Below, in pieces: positions 17,196-26,236 of a stretch of 64,000 nt of DNA. Position 1 is the first letter of the stretch. Each line of letters begins with the position of its first letter. Origin of the DNA: G963662605 sp963667005 (lineage in GTDB: Bacteria > Bacteroidota > Ignavibacteria > Ignavibacteriales > Ignavibacteriaceae); assembly GCA_963667005.1 (NCBI GenBank), contig OY762937.1, positions 1,674,001 to 1,738,000 on the forward strand, given 5' to 3'. Below the pieces are notes generated by a model. That model did no database searches. It worked only from the letters and a program-made list of their open reading frames with translations, and was not told the DNA's origin. The translations under genes were made by a program, and so were the position numbers.

Positions 17196-17628
17196 GCCTG
17201 ATACTGTTTATCTTATTCTTTGTGAGCAGCAAAAAACTATCTATCGTTTCTTTACTGAGCATGGCGTACGTTTCATGGTTGATTTTTGACCATGTTGCGT
17301 GAACAGGGCAGGGAGTATCATTAGAGCAATTCGGGAAACCAAGTACACATTGAGAAAATATACTGTTACCGTCTATGGCATTTACAATATCTATCAGTTT
17401 TAACTCCGCCGGATTGCGATTCAGCAAAAATCCGCCGTTCTTTCCTTTTTTGGATTCAACGATTCCGGACGGGGTCAACTCCTGAAGGATTTTTGAAACA
17501 AATTCTTTCGGGATTTGCAATTCCCTTGCAATTTCTTCGGCGTTTGATGCGGTTCCGTGCGGCAACGAGGATAGGAAAAGTACCGCTTGGATGCCATATT
17601 CGCACTTTTTTGAGAATATTATTGACAT
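17188..17628 (-). CDS. Rrf2-family transcriptional regulator, iron-sulfur sensing type
   Basis: 146 residues with an N-terminal winged helix (about 1-60) and the three-cysteine cluster-binding loop C94-x6-C101-x5-C107. The loop sequence (QCVLGFPNCSNDTPCPVH) matches IscR/NsrR-type proteins that bind an iron-sulfur cluster and respond to nitric oxide, oxygen or iron status. It is the first gene of the unit containing YwiC and a polyferredoxin. A 20-bp inverted repeat directly abuts the start codon (17629-17648) and is a strong candidate for autoregulation. There is no Shine-Dalgarno sequence before the ATG; the palindrome occupies that place. Confidence 0.92.
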   Translation of the reverse strand: MSIIFSKKCEYGIQAVLFLSSLPHGTASNAEEIARELQIPKEFVSKILQELTPSGIVESKKGKNGGFLLNRNPAELKLIDIVNAIDGNSIFSQCVLGFPNCSNDTPCPVHATWSKINHETYAMLSKETIDSFLLLTKNKINSIRHD

Positions 17629-17648
17629 ATCGGACTATTTTGTCTGAT
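17629..17648 (-). promoter_or_regulatory. Candidate Rrf2 operator
   Basis: ATCGGAC (17629-17635) and GTCTGAT (17642-17648) form an inverted repeat with one mismatch around a 6-base AT-rich spacer. It touches the start codon of the Rrf2 gene. Size and symmetry fit Rrf2-type operators; binding is inferred. Confidence 0.55.
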
Positions 17649-17737
17649 TAAAAATAATTCACATAGTTAATATATAGGTATTCTTCTCTAAATAGCAAGT
17701 GGGAAATTAAGGAAACAAAAATGAGCGAGTGGAGTTG

Positions 17738-18718
17738 TTATTTCGAAGAATTTTTCTGCTCGTCATTATGCAGCCCTGCTTGGACCCGATCATGGAAGAG
17801 CTTCCCCATTTCTGCGCCGATAATGAAAACCATCGAGGAGTAATAAATCCAGAATGCTACAACGATAACCAACGCATAGGCACCGTAAACTTTGCCGTAA
17901 GTGGCAAAATGGTAGAGGTAATAACCGAAGACATGTTTAGCGCCTTCCCAGAGTATTCCGGCCCATATGGCACCGAAGAACACTGCGCGCCGCCTGATTT
18001 TTACTACCGGAACATAACGGTATAAAATGGCAAAAACAGTAGTAATGATAACAAATGAAAATGCCGTCGTGAAGAACTTCTGAAAAATTGAGTACTGCAA
18101 AAATTTCAACTCAACGATGTACTCGGAGAATTTACGCAAGACATCAATCATCGGCAGCAAAACACTCGAGACAAGAAAAGCAGCAACTGTTATTATGATC
18201 AGTGCGAAATCACGCAGCTTACCGAGAAAGAAATTAATATCAATGCGGCGTCCGAATACCGTATTGAGAATAGTCCTGATGCTGCTTGAAAATCCGCTTG
18301 CGGTAACCATGAGTCCTACCAAGCCGAAAAATCCCGCTACATTTTTGTACTGAATAACTTCGGCAATACGCTTCGTCAATATTTCCTTGATGTACTCCGA
18401 GTACATTTCATAGGGGATAACTGTATCAATGAGTGTGTTGATCTGCATCTGCACAGAAGTCGAATCAAGTAAAATACCAAGGAGCCAGAAGAGAATAAGT
18501 ACGAATGGAATGATGCAGATAAAAATGGAAAACGCGAGTCCGCCTGCGAATATAAAAATATGATGGTCATCAAAATTAAACCACAGACCTTTTGTATAAT
18601 AAGCCATTCTATCCCAGAACGTCTTTACCGGTTTGGAAATCCAATAGAGCAATTTCAATCTGTGCATGAGCAGACGGTATCGTGCCCGCAGTCTCAAAAT
18701 ACTCTTATTCTGTTTCAA
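17738..18718 (-). CDS. YihY/virulence factor BrkB family membrane protein
   Basis: 326 residues with six predicted membrane spans (about 50-80, 105-125, 150-175, 190-215, 225-245, 260-290). The family pattern is recognisable: the F-x-F-D-D-H-H-I-F-I-F-A-G-G-L-A-F segment near residue 50, ASGFSSSIRTILNTVF near 143, and AGILWEGAKHVFGYYL with YGAYALVIVVAFWIYYSS near 260-285. The family was once called ribonuclease BN, but that activity belongs to another protein; its role, possibly transport, is unsettled. It starts seven bases after the aguA stop codon, so it may be carried on the aguBA transcript. Confidence 0.88.
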   Translation of the reverse strand: MKQNKSILRLRARYRLLMHRLKLLYWISKPVKTFWDRMAYYTKGLWFNFDDHHIFIFAGGLAFSIFICIIPFVLILFWLLGILLDSTSVQMQINTLIDTVIPYEMYSEYIKEILTKRIAEVIQYKNVAGFFGLVGLMVTASGFSSSIRTILNTVFGRRIDINFFLGKLRDFALIIITVAAFLVSSVLLPMIDVLRKFSEYIVELKFLQYSIFQKFFTTAFSFVIITTVFAILYRYVPVVKIRRRAVFFGAIWAGILWEGAKHVFGYYLYHFATYGKVYGAYALVIVVAFWIYYSSMVFIIGAEMGKLFHDRVQAGLHNDEQKNSSK

Positions 18719-18725
18719 TAATGGC

Positions 18726-19781
18726 TCAATTCTTTTCTGCCGGCAATTCGTGGGAAAGGCAGTGAAGCGTTCCCAGGCCCCAGACGAGATCTACTGCATG
18801 GATGCCGCACACTTCACGGTCTTTGAATAAGCGGGAAAGTATTTGCAGGGCTATTTTGTCGTTCGGGTCATTGAATGTCGGGACAAGTACATATGAATTA
18901 GTGATATAGAAATTCGCGTAACTTGCCGGTAACCGCATTCCGTCGAAAATAACCGGCTTGGGGAGCGGAAGCGGAACAACTTTTAATTTCTTGCCATTAT
19001 GCAGAGTGACATTTTTCAGGCGGCTGATATTCTCTTCAAGCAGGGCATGATTGCCGTCGCTTTTATCCGGCTCGCGGCAAATCACAACGGTATCGGAATT
19101 GACAAACCGGCACAAGTCATCAACATGTCCATGTGTGTCATCACCGAGAATACCTTTATTGAGCCAGATGGTCTGCTTAATGCCAAAGTATTTTTCGAAA
19201 AACTCTTCGTAATCTCTTTTTGTGAAACCCGGATTGCGCACCTGTGTCACCGGATCAAGCAGGCACTCTTCGGTTGTCAGCATCGTACCTTCGCCGTTTG
19301 TATCAATAGAACCGCCTTCAAGCACAACATGACGGCCGCCATGAATACCGCTGATAACATTGGTTTTTAATTTTTTACCGAGGAATGGTTGCAACTTCGC
19401 ATCCAATTTCCAGTTGTCGTACTTTGCCCAGCCGTTAAAGCGTACATGAACCAGAGTACGTTTACCGCTTTTATCCAATACGAAGGGAGGGGCCGAATCG
19501 CGCATCCAGCTTCGGTCAGTCGGCAGTGAATAGAACGTAATCTTATTCAAATCAATGCCGACCTTTGTTAAAAGCTTGACAACAAAATCTTTTTGCTTTG
19601 CATCCTGTACAAGCAAAATAACCTGCTCGCCGCGGGTTATCTTTTTTACAATTTCGCCATAGACCCAGTGAATCGGAATGTACTTTCCGGGCCAGTCTGA
19701 CTTTATGGTCGGCCAGCAAAGAATGGTGGCTTCGTGCTTTTCCCATTCGGCAGGGAGGCGGTATGTTGATTTCAATGCCAT
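18726..19781 (-). CDS. aguA: Agmatine deiminase
   Basis: Converts agmatine to N-carbamoylputrescine and ammonia. The 351-residue protein shows the guanidine-modifying enzyme core: W-M-R-D-S near residue 92 (Asp95), the E-G-G-S segment near 155, G-D-D-T-H-G-H-V-D-D at 213-222 and the nucleophilic cysteine Cys341 in T-L-H-C-L-S-H. It follows aguB by three bases, so the two consecutive enzymes of the arginine-decarboxylase route to putrescine are made together. The arginine decarboxylase itself is not in the window. The length is normal for the family. Confidence 0.95.
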   Translation of the reverse strand: MALKSTYRLPAEWEKHEATILCWPTIKSDWPGKYIPIHWVYGEIVKKITRGEQVILLVQDAKQKDFVVKLLTKVGIDLNKITFYSLPTDRSWMRDSAPPFVLDKSGKRTLVHVRFNGWAKYDNWKLDAKLQPFLGKKLKTNVISGIHGGRHVVLEGGSIDTNGEGTMLTTEECLLDPVTQVRNPGFTKRDYEEFFEKYFGIKQTIWLNKGILGDDTHGHVDDLCRFVNSDTVVICREPDKSDGNHALLEENISRLKNVTLHNGKKLKVVPLPLPKPVIFDGMRLPASYANFYITNSYVLVPTFNDPNDKIALQILSRLFKDREVCGIHAVDLVWGLGTLHCLSHELPAEKN

Positions 19782-19784
19782 AGG

Positions 19785-20678
19785 TTAATCAATAAACCGT
19801 TTTGTAATATCAGAGTAGGAATCAATTCTTCTATCCCGCAGGTACGGCCAGTTTCTTCTGATGTCTTCGAGATGATCAATGTCAATGTCCGCAATGATAA
19901 CTTCTTCCTTATCGGTTGAAGCCTGTGCAAGGATAACACCTTGCGGATCGGCAATAAACGACGAGCCCCAGAACTCAATTCCTGCTTGCTCTTTCACGGG
20001 CTGTTCGAATCCTGTTCTGTTGACACCCGCGACGTAACAACCGTTGGCTATAGCATGGCCGCGTTGAACGGTCATCCACGCGTCGCGTTGTTGAGCACCA
20101 TACTGTTTTTTCTCATATGGATGCCAGCCGATCGCTGTCGGGTAGCACAATATCGGAGCGCCCTGCAAAGCAGTGAGGCGTGCGCCTTCGGGGAACCACT
20201 GATCCCAGCAAACCAATGTGCCGATTTTACCATGCGCAGTATCAATTGCTTTGAATCCGAGATCTCCCGGAGTGAAATAAAATTTTTCGTAGTAAGCCGG
20301 ATCATCAGGGATGTGCATTTTTCTATATATACCGGCTACCGAACCATCGTTATTTATGACAACGGCGGTATTATGATACAATCCTGCTGCGCGTTTTTCG
20401 AAAAGCGATGCAATGATAACGACTTTATGCTTTTTTGCAATTGCCTGAAATGCTTTTGTGCTCGGTCCGGGAATCGGTTCTGCCAGATTAAAAAGTTTAA
20501 TGTCTTCTTTTTGGCAGAAGTATTGTGTTCTATATAATTCCGGCAGGCAGATAACCTGCGCTCCAGCCTTGGCGGCTTCTTTAACCATCACTTCCGCTTT
20601 TGACTGGTTTTCAGCTGGCGAAGGTGAACAGGCCATTTGAATAAGGCCGAATGCAAAGTTTTTTGAATGCTTTTTCAT
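19785..20678 (-). CDS. aguB: N-carbamoylputrescine amidase
   Basis: A nitrilase-fold (C-N hydrolase) enzyme that turns N-carbamoylputrescine into putrescine, carbon dioxide and ammonia. The triad is visible as Glu47 (CLPELY), Lys120 (YRKMHIP) and Cys157 (LVCWDQWFPE). The 297 residues and the E-A-Y/F-T-P-G-D-L-G-F segments match the plant and bacterial AguB group closely. It is the first gene of the aguB-aguA pair. The start has an upstream purine stretch but no strict Shine-Dalgarno sequence. Confidence 0.95.
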   Translation of the reverse strand: MKKHSKNFAFGLIQMACSPSPAENQSKAEVMVKEAAKAGAQVICLPELYRTQYFCQKEDIKLFNLAEPIPGPSTKAFQAIAKKHKVVIIASLFEKRAAGLYHNTAVVINNDGSVAGIYRKMHIPDDPAYYEKFYFTPGDLGFKAIDTAHGKIGTLVCWDQWFPEGARLTALQGAPILCYPTAIGWHPYEKKQYGAQQRDAWMTVQRGHAIANGCYVAGVNRTGFEQPVKEQAGIEFWGSSFIADPQGVILAQASTDKEEVIIADIDIDHLEDIRRNWPYLRDRRIDSYSDITKRFID

Positions 20679-20706
20679 TGTGTCTCAATTTCTTTTTTGC
20701 AATTTA

Positions 20707-22044
20707 CTAATATTCGATAACATTCTTAATGGTGCCGTCGGTATTAAATTCCTTGCGGTTCATCTGCTTGTTATTGTGGTAATAGTCCTCGTAACTTATT
20801 CTGCCTTCCGCGTCGTACTCGCGGATAAAGCCGTCTAACAGACCATGATAATATTTTTCTCTTCTCCAGATGCCGCCGTTACGCTGATAAATATAGCGCT
20901 CGCCATAGAGCTGACCGTCAACGTAATCTTCGAGTGTCAGCGGCAGGCCGTCTTCACGGTATGTTTTAAACTTGCCGTCGATTTTCCCTTTTTTGAGTGT
21001 CGCGACGGTATCCTGATATCCGTTTTTATAATAGGTCGTGTAATTACCGTTCAGGCCGTCTTTGGTATAAATACACTCGGAAAGAAGCTCGCCGGTTTCA
21101 TAAAACTTTTGCATTACTCCAAGCGGTTTGCCGTTGATATAGTCAATCTTTGATGCAATGGTACCGCCTTCATGATATGTTGTAACAACACCTTGAGTAG
21201 TATCATTGATAAAATAACTCTCTTCCAGCAAATATCCCGACGGATAGTATTTTTTGTACACACCCTGTTTTTTGCCATCACGGATCAAATATTCATCCAG
21301 TACTGTGCCTGATGTGTGATAATTGTGCACATATTTTTCAACCGACTGCTGTTTACCGAGGTAATCATACCGGATTCTATCAAGTAGTACGCCGTGTGAA
21401 TACGTGTCCTTTACGCGAATGTCACCGGCAGAATCATAGATAAACAAAAATCCGTCAAGCTTATCATTTACATACGTGGCATCAACAGCTCTGTTGCCGT
21501 TATCATGGAACACAAGCGATTTTCCCTGCTGAACATCGTTCACGTAATATTTTTCGACTTCTTTCTTTCCGTTGGTATAGTACGTATAAGAAACACCGTT
21601 TAACATACCATTCTTATATAACCAATCGCCCTGTAGCTCTCCCGTTTTGTAATAAGTTTTCGTCAGTCCTTCAAGTTTTCCGTTAGCATATTTTTGAATG
21701 GACCACAACTCTCCGGTCTCATAGTACCAGCGTGACTCGCCTTCACGGAGTCCGCCGATATAATTCCACTCGATATTTACCTTGCCGTTCTCAAAATACC
21801 ATGTGGATTTCCCGTTTTCTTTACCATTGCGGTAGGTCCAATTTTTCCACATTTTCCCGTTAGGATAATACTCGATATAATTTCCGTTAAGTTTGCCGTT
21901 TGTGTAATCGCCAACGGATTTAACCGTGCCGTCAGGGTACAAAGTTTTTTGCTGAACGGTTTCGGTTGATTGAGCAAAGCTTATCTGAACCGCAATACAA
22001 ATAAGGAGCAAAGAAATATATTTTTTATGTACAGGCAATATCAT
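20707..22044 (-). CDS. Secreted MORN-repeat protein, YwqK type
   Basis: A signal peptide (about residues 1-25, ending S-F-A-Q) is followed by some seventeen tandem MORN_2-type repeats of about 23 residues covering nearly the whole 445-residue chain. Each repeat follows a pattern such as Y-x-N-G-x-L-x-G-x-x-x-x-Y-Y-x-x-G. Database names for such proteins (toxin-antitoxin YwqK) come from a Bacillus gene and do not tell the function. The extended beta-hairpin repeat array probably sits in the periplasm or on the surface and binds a ligand or partner. No T9SS tail is present. It precedes aguB by 28 bases on the same strand, so they may be co-transcribed by chance. Confidence 0.85.
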   Translation of the reverse strand: MILPVHKKYISLLLICIAVQISFAQSTETVQQKTLYPDGTVKSVGDYTNGKLNGNYIEYYPNGKMWKNWTYRNGKENGKSTWYFENGKVNIEWNYIGGLREGESRWYYETGELWSIQKYANGKLEGLTKTYYKTGELQGDWLYKNGMLNGVSYTYYTNGKKEVEKYYVNDVQQGKSLVFHDNGNRAVDATYVNDKLDGFLFIYDSAGDIRVKDTYSHGVLLDRIRYDYLGKQQSVEKYVHNYHTSGTVLDEYLIRDGKKQGVYKKYYPSGYLLEESYFINDTTQGVVTTYHEGGTIASKIDYINGKPLGVMQKFYETGELLSECIYTKDGLNGNYTTYYKNGYQDTVATLKKGKIDGKFKTYREDGLPLTLEDYVDGQLYGERYIYQRNGGIWRREKYYHGLLDGFIREYDAEGRISYEDYYHNNKQMNRKEFNTDGTIKNVIEY

Positions 22045-22690
22045 TCGGAAATCATTTTGAGCGGCAAGCTAATGCCGGTTTATTAGTGTATAAATAACTT
22101 CAATTAAGGACAATATGTAAAATAGGAATGTTGCAATTAATGTGAAAGTGCGGAAAGGAAGATATGTTTGATAATGTGGCAATTAGCGAATAATCACCCT
22201 AAAAGCCTTGTATGATGAAAACGTGTTGGGGGTGATAAGCGCAGTTTTTTCATTGACAAGCTCAATATTATCAATGAAATCAGAGTCGTATCATACTAAT
22301 TACCGAAGCAGGCAAACTAACGCATTCAGAAATACAAATAATTATTGCATCGAGAGAATAGATATATTATATTCCACGTGGATGTTGAACTCAGAATCCA
22401 AAAAAGTGGAGACCTTGCCCCAATTATAAATTAGCGATGAAAGAAGATACCGAATGCGGGAGTTCCTTAAATGGAATCGTTGTATCTAAAATCCTATCCT
22501 CTTTTGTTGTGTGTTCTCGAAAAATCAGACTTCTGGAATGTATTCCAATCCATCTGCTGCCGCGAATTACATTCGGCGCATGTGGACAAAGATCAACCAA
22601 TTGCAAAACTTTTTATGCATAAGTAGATTCTTGGAATTTGAGTATTCAGGGTTAAAGAGAGTTATTACCTAAACAAATAGGAGTATTTAC
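22045..22690. other. 646-base gap without a recognisable gene
   Basis: Short open frames exist on both strands (about 60-73 codons at 22208-22429, 22424-22606 and 22437-22622), but none shows a family, a signal peptide or a ribosome site, and they overlap one another. The stretch must hold the divergent promoters of the MORN gene and the secreted protein at 22691. A degraded gene or a non-coding RNA cannot be excluded. Confidence 0.5.
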
Positions 22691-25600
22691 ATGAATTCTA
22701 TATCTATTAGATATTTTTTAATGTTGTTTTTGGTTCTCCTTATGAGAACGGGGCTTTCTTCTGAAAACATTCAAGGAAATAAGAAACTTCCTGCTGACGT
22801 TAAGGGTTCACCAACACGAACGTATCTGAATATTAATACTATTTCAACGCAGTTTTCGAACGACGGGACAGCTGATATTGATATTTCGGGCAATTCAGGA
22901 TTTGTTTTTCCAAAAGGAAGTGGAAAAACATGCGTATTTCAATCCGGGCTCATTTGGGGTGCGAAAGTCGAAGGTGATAATCAAGTACAAGTTGGTGGTT
23001 CGGCTTATGGCACGGGACTGCAGGCGGGCAAAATTGTTTCTGCAGGATTTGCTGAAGATCCTGCTCTCACCAAAAACAGAATCTATCGTGTTCGTGCCGA
23101 CGTCTTTCCTGGCGCATCTGTTGATTTGAGTTCCGAAGCTGCCTTAGAAGGAAAAAGCGCTAGTGCATTATATGACCAATATATTTTAGATTGGAATGAA
23201 TGGCCAATTGCAGATGGTGCACCTTATTGGATAGACGTTGATGGGATTATAACCGGTGTTAAAATGGCTGTTATTCCTGGTGTCAAAGGTGCCAATCAAA
23301 CAATCTGGTTTGTTGCGAATGATTTAAATGCCAACTTGACGAAGGGGTTATATGGTACTCAACCTTTAGGTATCGAGTATCAGGCAACCTATTGGGCTTA
23401 TAACAAGTCAGGTGCTTTGGGTGATGTAATATTTCGCAAATATAAATTGATAAATAAGTCAAACACACCTTTCACTAACATGTACATTTCTATGTGGGCG
23501 GATCCCGATGTCGGTACTGCTACTGACGATTTTGTCGGCTGCGATACGTCTTTAAGTCTAGGTTATGCATACAATGCAAGTAGTGTTGACCTTGTTTATG
23601 ACCCCCTACCACCACCTGCTGTTGGTTTTCAGCTTCTAGAAGGTCCCATTGTGAACGGAAGCAGTTTAGACACAGCATATTTTGGTGACCGCTTAATCAT
23701 CGGTAAGAAAAACATTCCCATGACGGCCTTTTATTATTTTACCAATGGTGATGCCTCTGTTACAGATCCTCCAACGGGTTCTGCGAGTGGGGCGACTCAA
23801 TTCTATAATTTTTTCCAGGGGAGGGTGGGTTTGACAGGTGAGTTGTTCCAAAATCCACAAAACCAATCAACAACTTTTGCCCTATCGGGAGATCCGGTAA
23901 CTAAAACCGGGTGGATTGATGGGCAGTTACGCCCGGAAGGTGATAGGCGATTGGGACTTTCTTGCGGCCCAATTTACATGGCAATAGGGGATACTCAGGA
24001 AGTTATTTATGCAGAATCCGCTTTTCTTAATAGGGTGGTCACGCCCAATGCAAATTTAAGCAATGTTAATTCCTTAAAAGATTTGGCAGGCAATCTGATG
24101 CATGTTTATAAGAACCGTATGGCGGTTTCAGTACAGGCAGACCAATTAGTAAAGACTAATTCGCCGATGACTCTAAAAGCAGAAACTCTGTTTTTTGATT
24201 TAGGTGAAGTCGTTTCGAATATCTCATGGCATATTATTTCATCGCCGACTGGAAGTAATGCTCTCATAAATTCTGCATCACTTGATGCTGATTTTACGCC
24301 CGATATTGCCGGTGAATATAAGATAGTGGTTACACTTAAAACAGTAAGCGGCAAAGTTGCGAACGGAATAGTCACTGTTGAGGCAATAGATTTAAAACCA
24401 CCCAAAGCTGAGTTTCGCTTTGCATCTTCTGAGATAACCTATGGAGATTCGGTTCTAATCGATGCATCTTCTTCGTCAGATCCACAAAATCTTTCATTAA
24501 ATTACAGCTGGAGCACCTCAATTTACGGTGTCTTTAATAAACCTACAGGTAAAACGACCTATTATACTCCATATAATGCAGGATTGCAAAATTGTATTCT
24601 GCATCTCAACAACGGGACATTTTCTGTGGATACCAGCCGACCCCTCATGGTTCATCCGAAATTGTGGAATATTAATGCCCAATCCTCACTTGCCGTGGAT
24701 GATCTCGCTGATTCGTCTAACTATCAGTTTATAAAATTCCAGGGTGACACACTGTATTGTACTATTCGTAACCCAACGGTTAATCAAATAAGAGTCTATT
24801 CAGTAAAAAATAATTCATTCGAACTGCTGCACACATTGGATATTCCGGGAATCCAGCAAGTGGTTAAAATGGAGAATAAATTGCTGTATGGTTTGACAGA
24901 CGCGACTACCAGTTACACTTTGGGGAATGGTCCACTATCAATTTTTTCAATTGGTGAAGACTGGTCCATCACTCCTTTGTTGCAAAATTTTACCCCAACA
25001 GGAAAAGATATTGTCGGGATTAAATTTATAGATAGTCTTGCATATATTTACGATTATTCTTCGATTAGTTGTGTCAATTTCAACAATCCCGCGGCTCCTG
25101 TCATCAAATATTCAATTCCATTGTCATATTATAACGCGCGATACTATTGGAAGAATTATCTTACTTGCTTAACCAAAGATAATGTTACTGGTACCTGCTC
25201 AATTGTGCTTCGTAACTTAACGACCCTTGATAGTGTTACGACATGGCATATACCCAAATTAATCTACAGCTTTTCATTTGCAGGAAATTATCTACTGACT
25301 ACATATTATGATACACTTGACGTATATGATGTGAGCAATATAGCAAGCCCGGTGAAAATCAGTTCCGCCTATACTCAATCACCTGTCCCCTGGATAAAGT
25401 ATGATAATTATTATGGCTCTGTTTCAGATATGGGGGCAAATCTAATTGATTTAAGTGGAGAAGCCGGCGATGAAATCTATAATATCAGTAACCCATTAAC
25501 GCCTCAGCTTGTTGCCAGTTATTATGGAGGCGGGCGTAAGCAAATTATTTCGAGCACTGGCGGATTTTTGGCTGTACCTAAAGACATGCGAATCACGATT

Positions 25601-25936
25601 ACCCCTGGATCTTCGATAGATATAATTCAACTTACAAATCCAAATGATGTTAGTGAGGCAGTAAAAATCAATGCTAATTTTAGTTTGGGGCAAAATTATC
25701 CGAATCCATTCAATCCATCAACCAAAATTACATTTACGGTTCCTGTGAGTGATGTGGCTTCACTACGTGTTTTTGATGTTTTGGGCAATGAAGTCGCTGT
25801 TTTATTTAACCAAAATGTCAGTGCCGGGAAATATGAAGTTGAATTTAACGGAAAATATCTTGCCAGCGGCATATATTTTTATAGGCTACAAGCAGGGAAT
25901 TTTAGTCAGACAAAGAAATTCGTTCTTCTAAAGTAA
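22691..25936 (+). CDS. Large T9SS-secreted protein with PKD-like and LVIVD-propeller regions
   Basis: 1081 residues. A signal peptide spans about 1-23. An N-terminal globular region (about 40-470) is of a type common in Ignavibacteria and has no assigned function. Two PKD/Ig-like domains follow (about 480-570 and 570-655). A propeller-like part (about 680-990) has LVIVD-style repeats such as L-D-V-Y-D-V-S-N-I-A-S-P-V. The T9SS sorting domain (about 1000-1081) contains QNYPNPFNPST and ends in K-K-F-V-L-L-K. No catalytic residues were recognised. It is probably a surface or extracellular structural or binding protein. A GGAG-like site lies before the ATG. It stands alone, followed by a long palindrome at 25951. 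Confidence 0.85.
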   Translation: MNSISIRYFLMLFLVLLMRTGLSSENIQGNKKLPADVKGSPTRTYLNINTISTQFSNDGTADIDISGNSGFVFPKGSGKTCVFQSGLIWGAKVEGDNQVQVGGSAYGTGLQAGKIVSAGFAEDPALTKNRIYRVRADVFPGASVDLSSEAALEGKSASALYDQYILDWNEWPIADGAPYWIDVDGIITGVKMAVIPGVKGANQTIWFVANDLNANLTKGLYGTQPLGIEYQATYWAYNKSGALGDVIFRKYKLINKSNTPFTNMYISMWADPDVGTATDDFVGCDTSLSLGYAYNASSVDLVYDPLPPPAVGFQLLEGPIVNGSSLDTAYFGDRLIIGKKNIPMTAFYYFTNGDASVTDPPTGSASGATQFYNFFQGRVGLTGELFQNPQNQSTTFALSGDPVTKTGWIDGQLRPEGDRRLGLSCGPIYMAIGDTQEVIYAESAFLNRVVTPNANLSNVNSLKDLAGNLMHVYKNRMAVSVQADQLVKTNSPMTLKAETLFFDLGEVVSNISWHIISSPTGSNALINSASLDADFTPDIAGEYKIVVTLKTVSGKVANGIVTVEAIDLKPPKAEFRFASSEITYGDSVLIDASSSSDPQNLSLNYSWSTSIYGVFNKPTGKTTYYTPYNAGLQNCILHLNNGTFSVDTSRPLMVHPKLWNINAQSSLAVDDLADSSNYQFIKFQGDTLYCTIRNPTVNQIRVYSVKNNSFELLHTLDIPGIQQVVKMENKLLYGLTDATTSYTLGNGPLSIFSIGEDWSITPLLQNFTPTGKDIVGIKFIDSLAYIYDYSSISCVNFNNPAAPVIKYSIPLSYYNARYYWKNYLTCLTKDNVTGTCSIVLRNLTTLDSVTTWHIPKLIYSFSFAGNYLLTTYYDTLDVYDVSNIASPVKISSAYTQSPVPWIKYDNYYGSVSDMGANLIDLSGEAGDEIYNISNPLTPQLVASYYGGGRKQIISSTGGFLAVPKDMRITITPGSSIDIIQLTNPNDVSEAVKINANFSLGQNYPNPFNPSTKITFTVPVSDVASLRVFDVLGNEVAVLFNQNVSAGKYEVEFNGKYLASGIYFYRLQAGNFSQTKKFVLLK

Positions 25937-25950
25937 TTGGGGATATGTTA

Positions 25951-25989
25951 ATGCATAATAGGATAGAATATTTCTATCCTATTATGCAT
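25951..25989. repeat. Perfect 18-bp inverted repeat with 3-base loop
   Basis: The arm ATGCATAATAGGATAGAA (25951-25968) is exactly complementary to 25972-25989. It begins 15 bases after the stop codon of the secreted protein. It could terminate transcription in either direction, but it is AT-rich and lacks a clean T-run; protein binding or a repeat-family origin are alternatives. Confidence 0.85.
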
Positions 25990-26162
25990 CATATATTTTC
26001 CCGAGAAGAGAAGTATAATCTAGTGTGTAGTAATACATGAGAATTATTTATCCTAAAATTCATAAATGCGCATATTGATCATTATGCGATGGATTTCTCA
26101 ATATGTTCTACTTACGTCGGACACTAGAAGAGCCACCAGAACCACAGAGCGAAAATTTCTGA

Positions 26163-26226
26163 GTTCCGGAGGAACGATAGCTAAGTAGGATAGAGGGATA
26201 AAGGCAAAGTTGAGCTTCGGAGAAGC
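26163..26226. repeat. Pair of covarying small hairpins
   Basis: GTTCCGGAGGAAC (26163-26175) and GCTTCGGAGAAGC (26214-26226) share the same architecture: a 5-bp stem and a GGA loop. The stem bases differ but stay paired, so pairing rather than sequence is kept. They fill the end of the 300-base gap between the protein at 22691 and rsmD; nothing coding is seen in that gap. Confidence 0.5.
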
Positions 26227-26236
26227 GGCTCAAAGA

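Noticed and set aside
19941..20537. 198-codon frame on the plus strand opposite aguB
   Set aside because: aguB is certain from its catalytic triad and partner aguA; the opposite frame has no family match.
20707..22044. Antitoxin of a toxin-antitoxin pair (YwqK name)
   Set aside because: The protein has a signal peptide and MORN repeats and no toxin gene beside it; the database name does not describe its role here.
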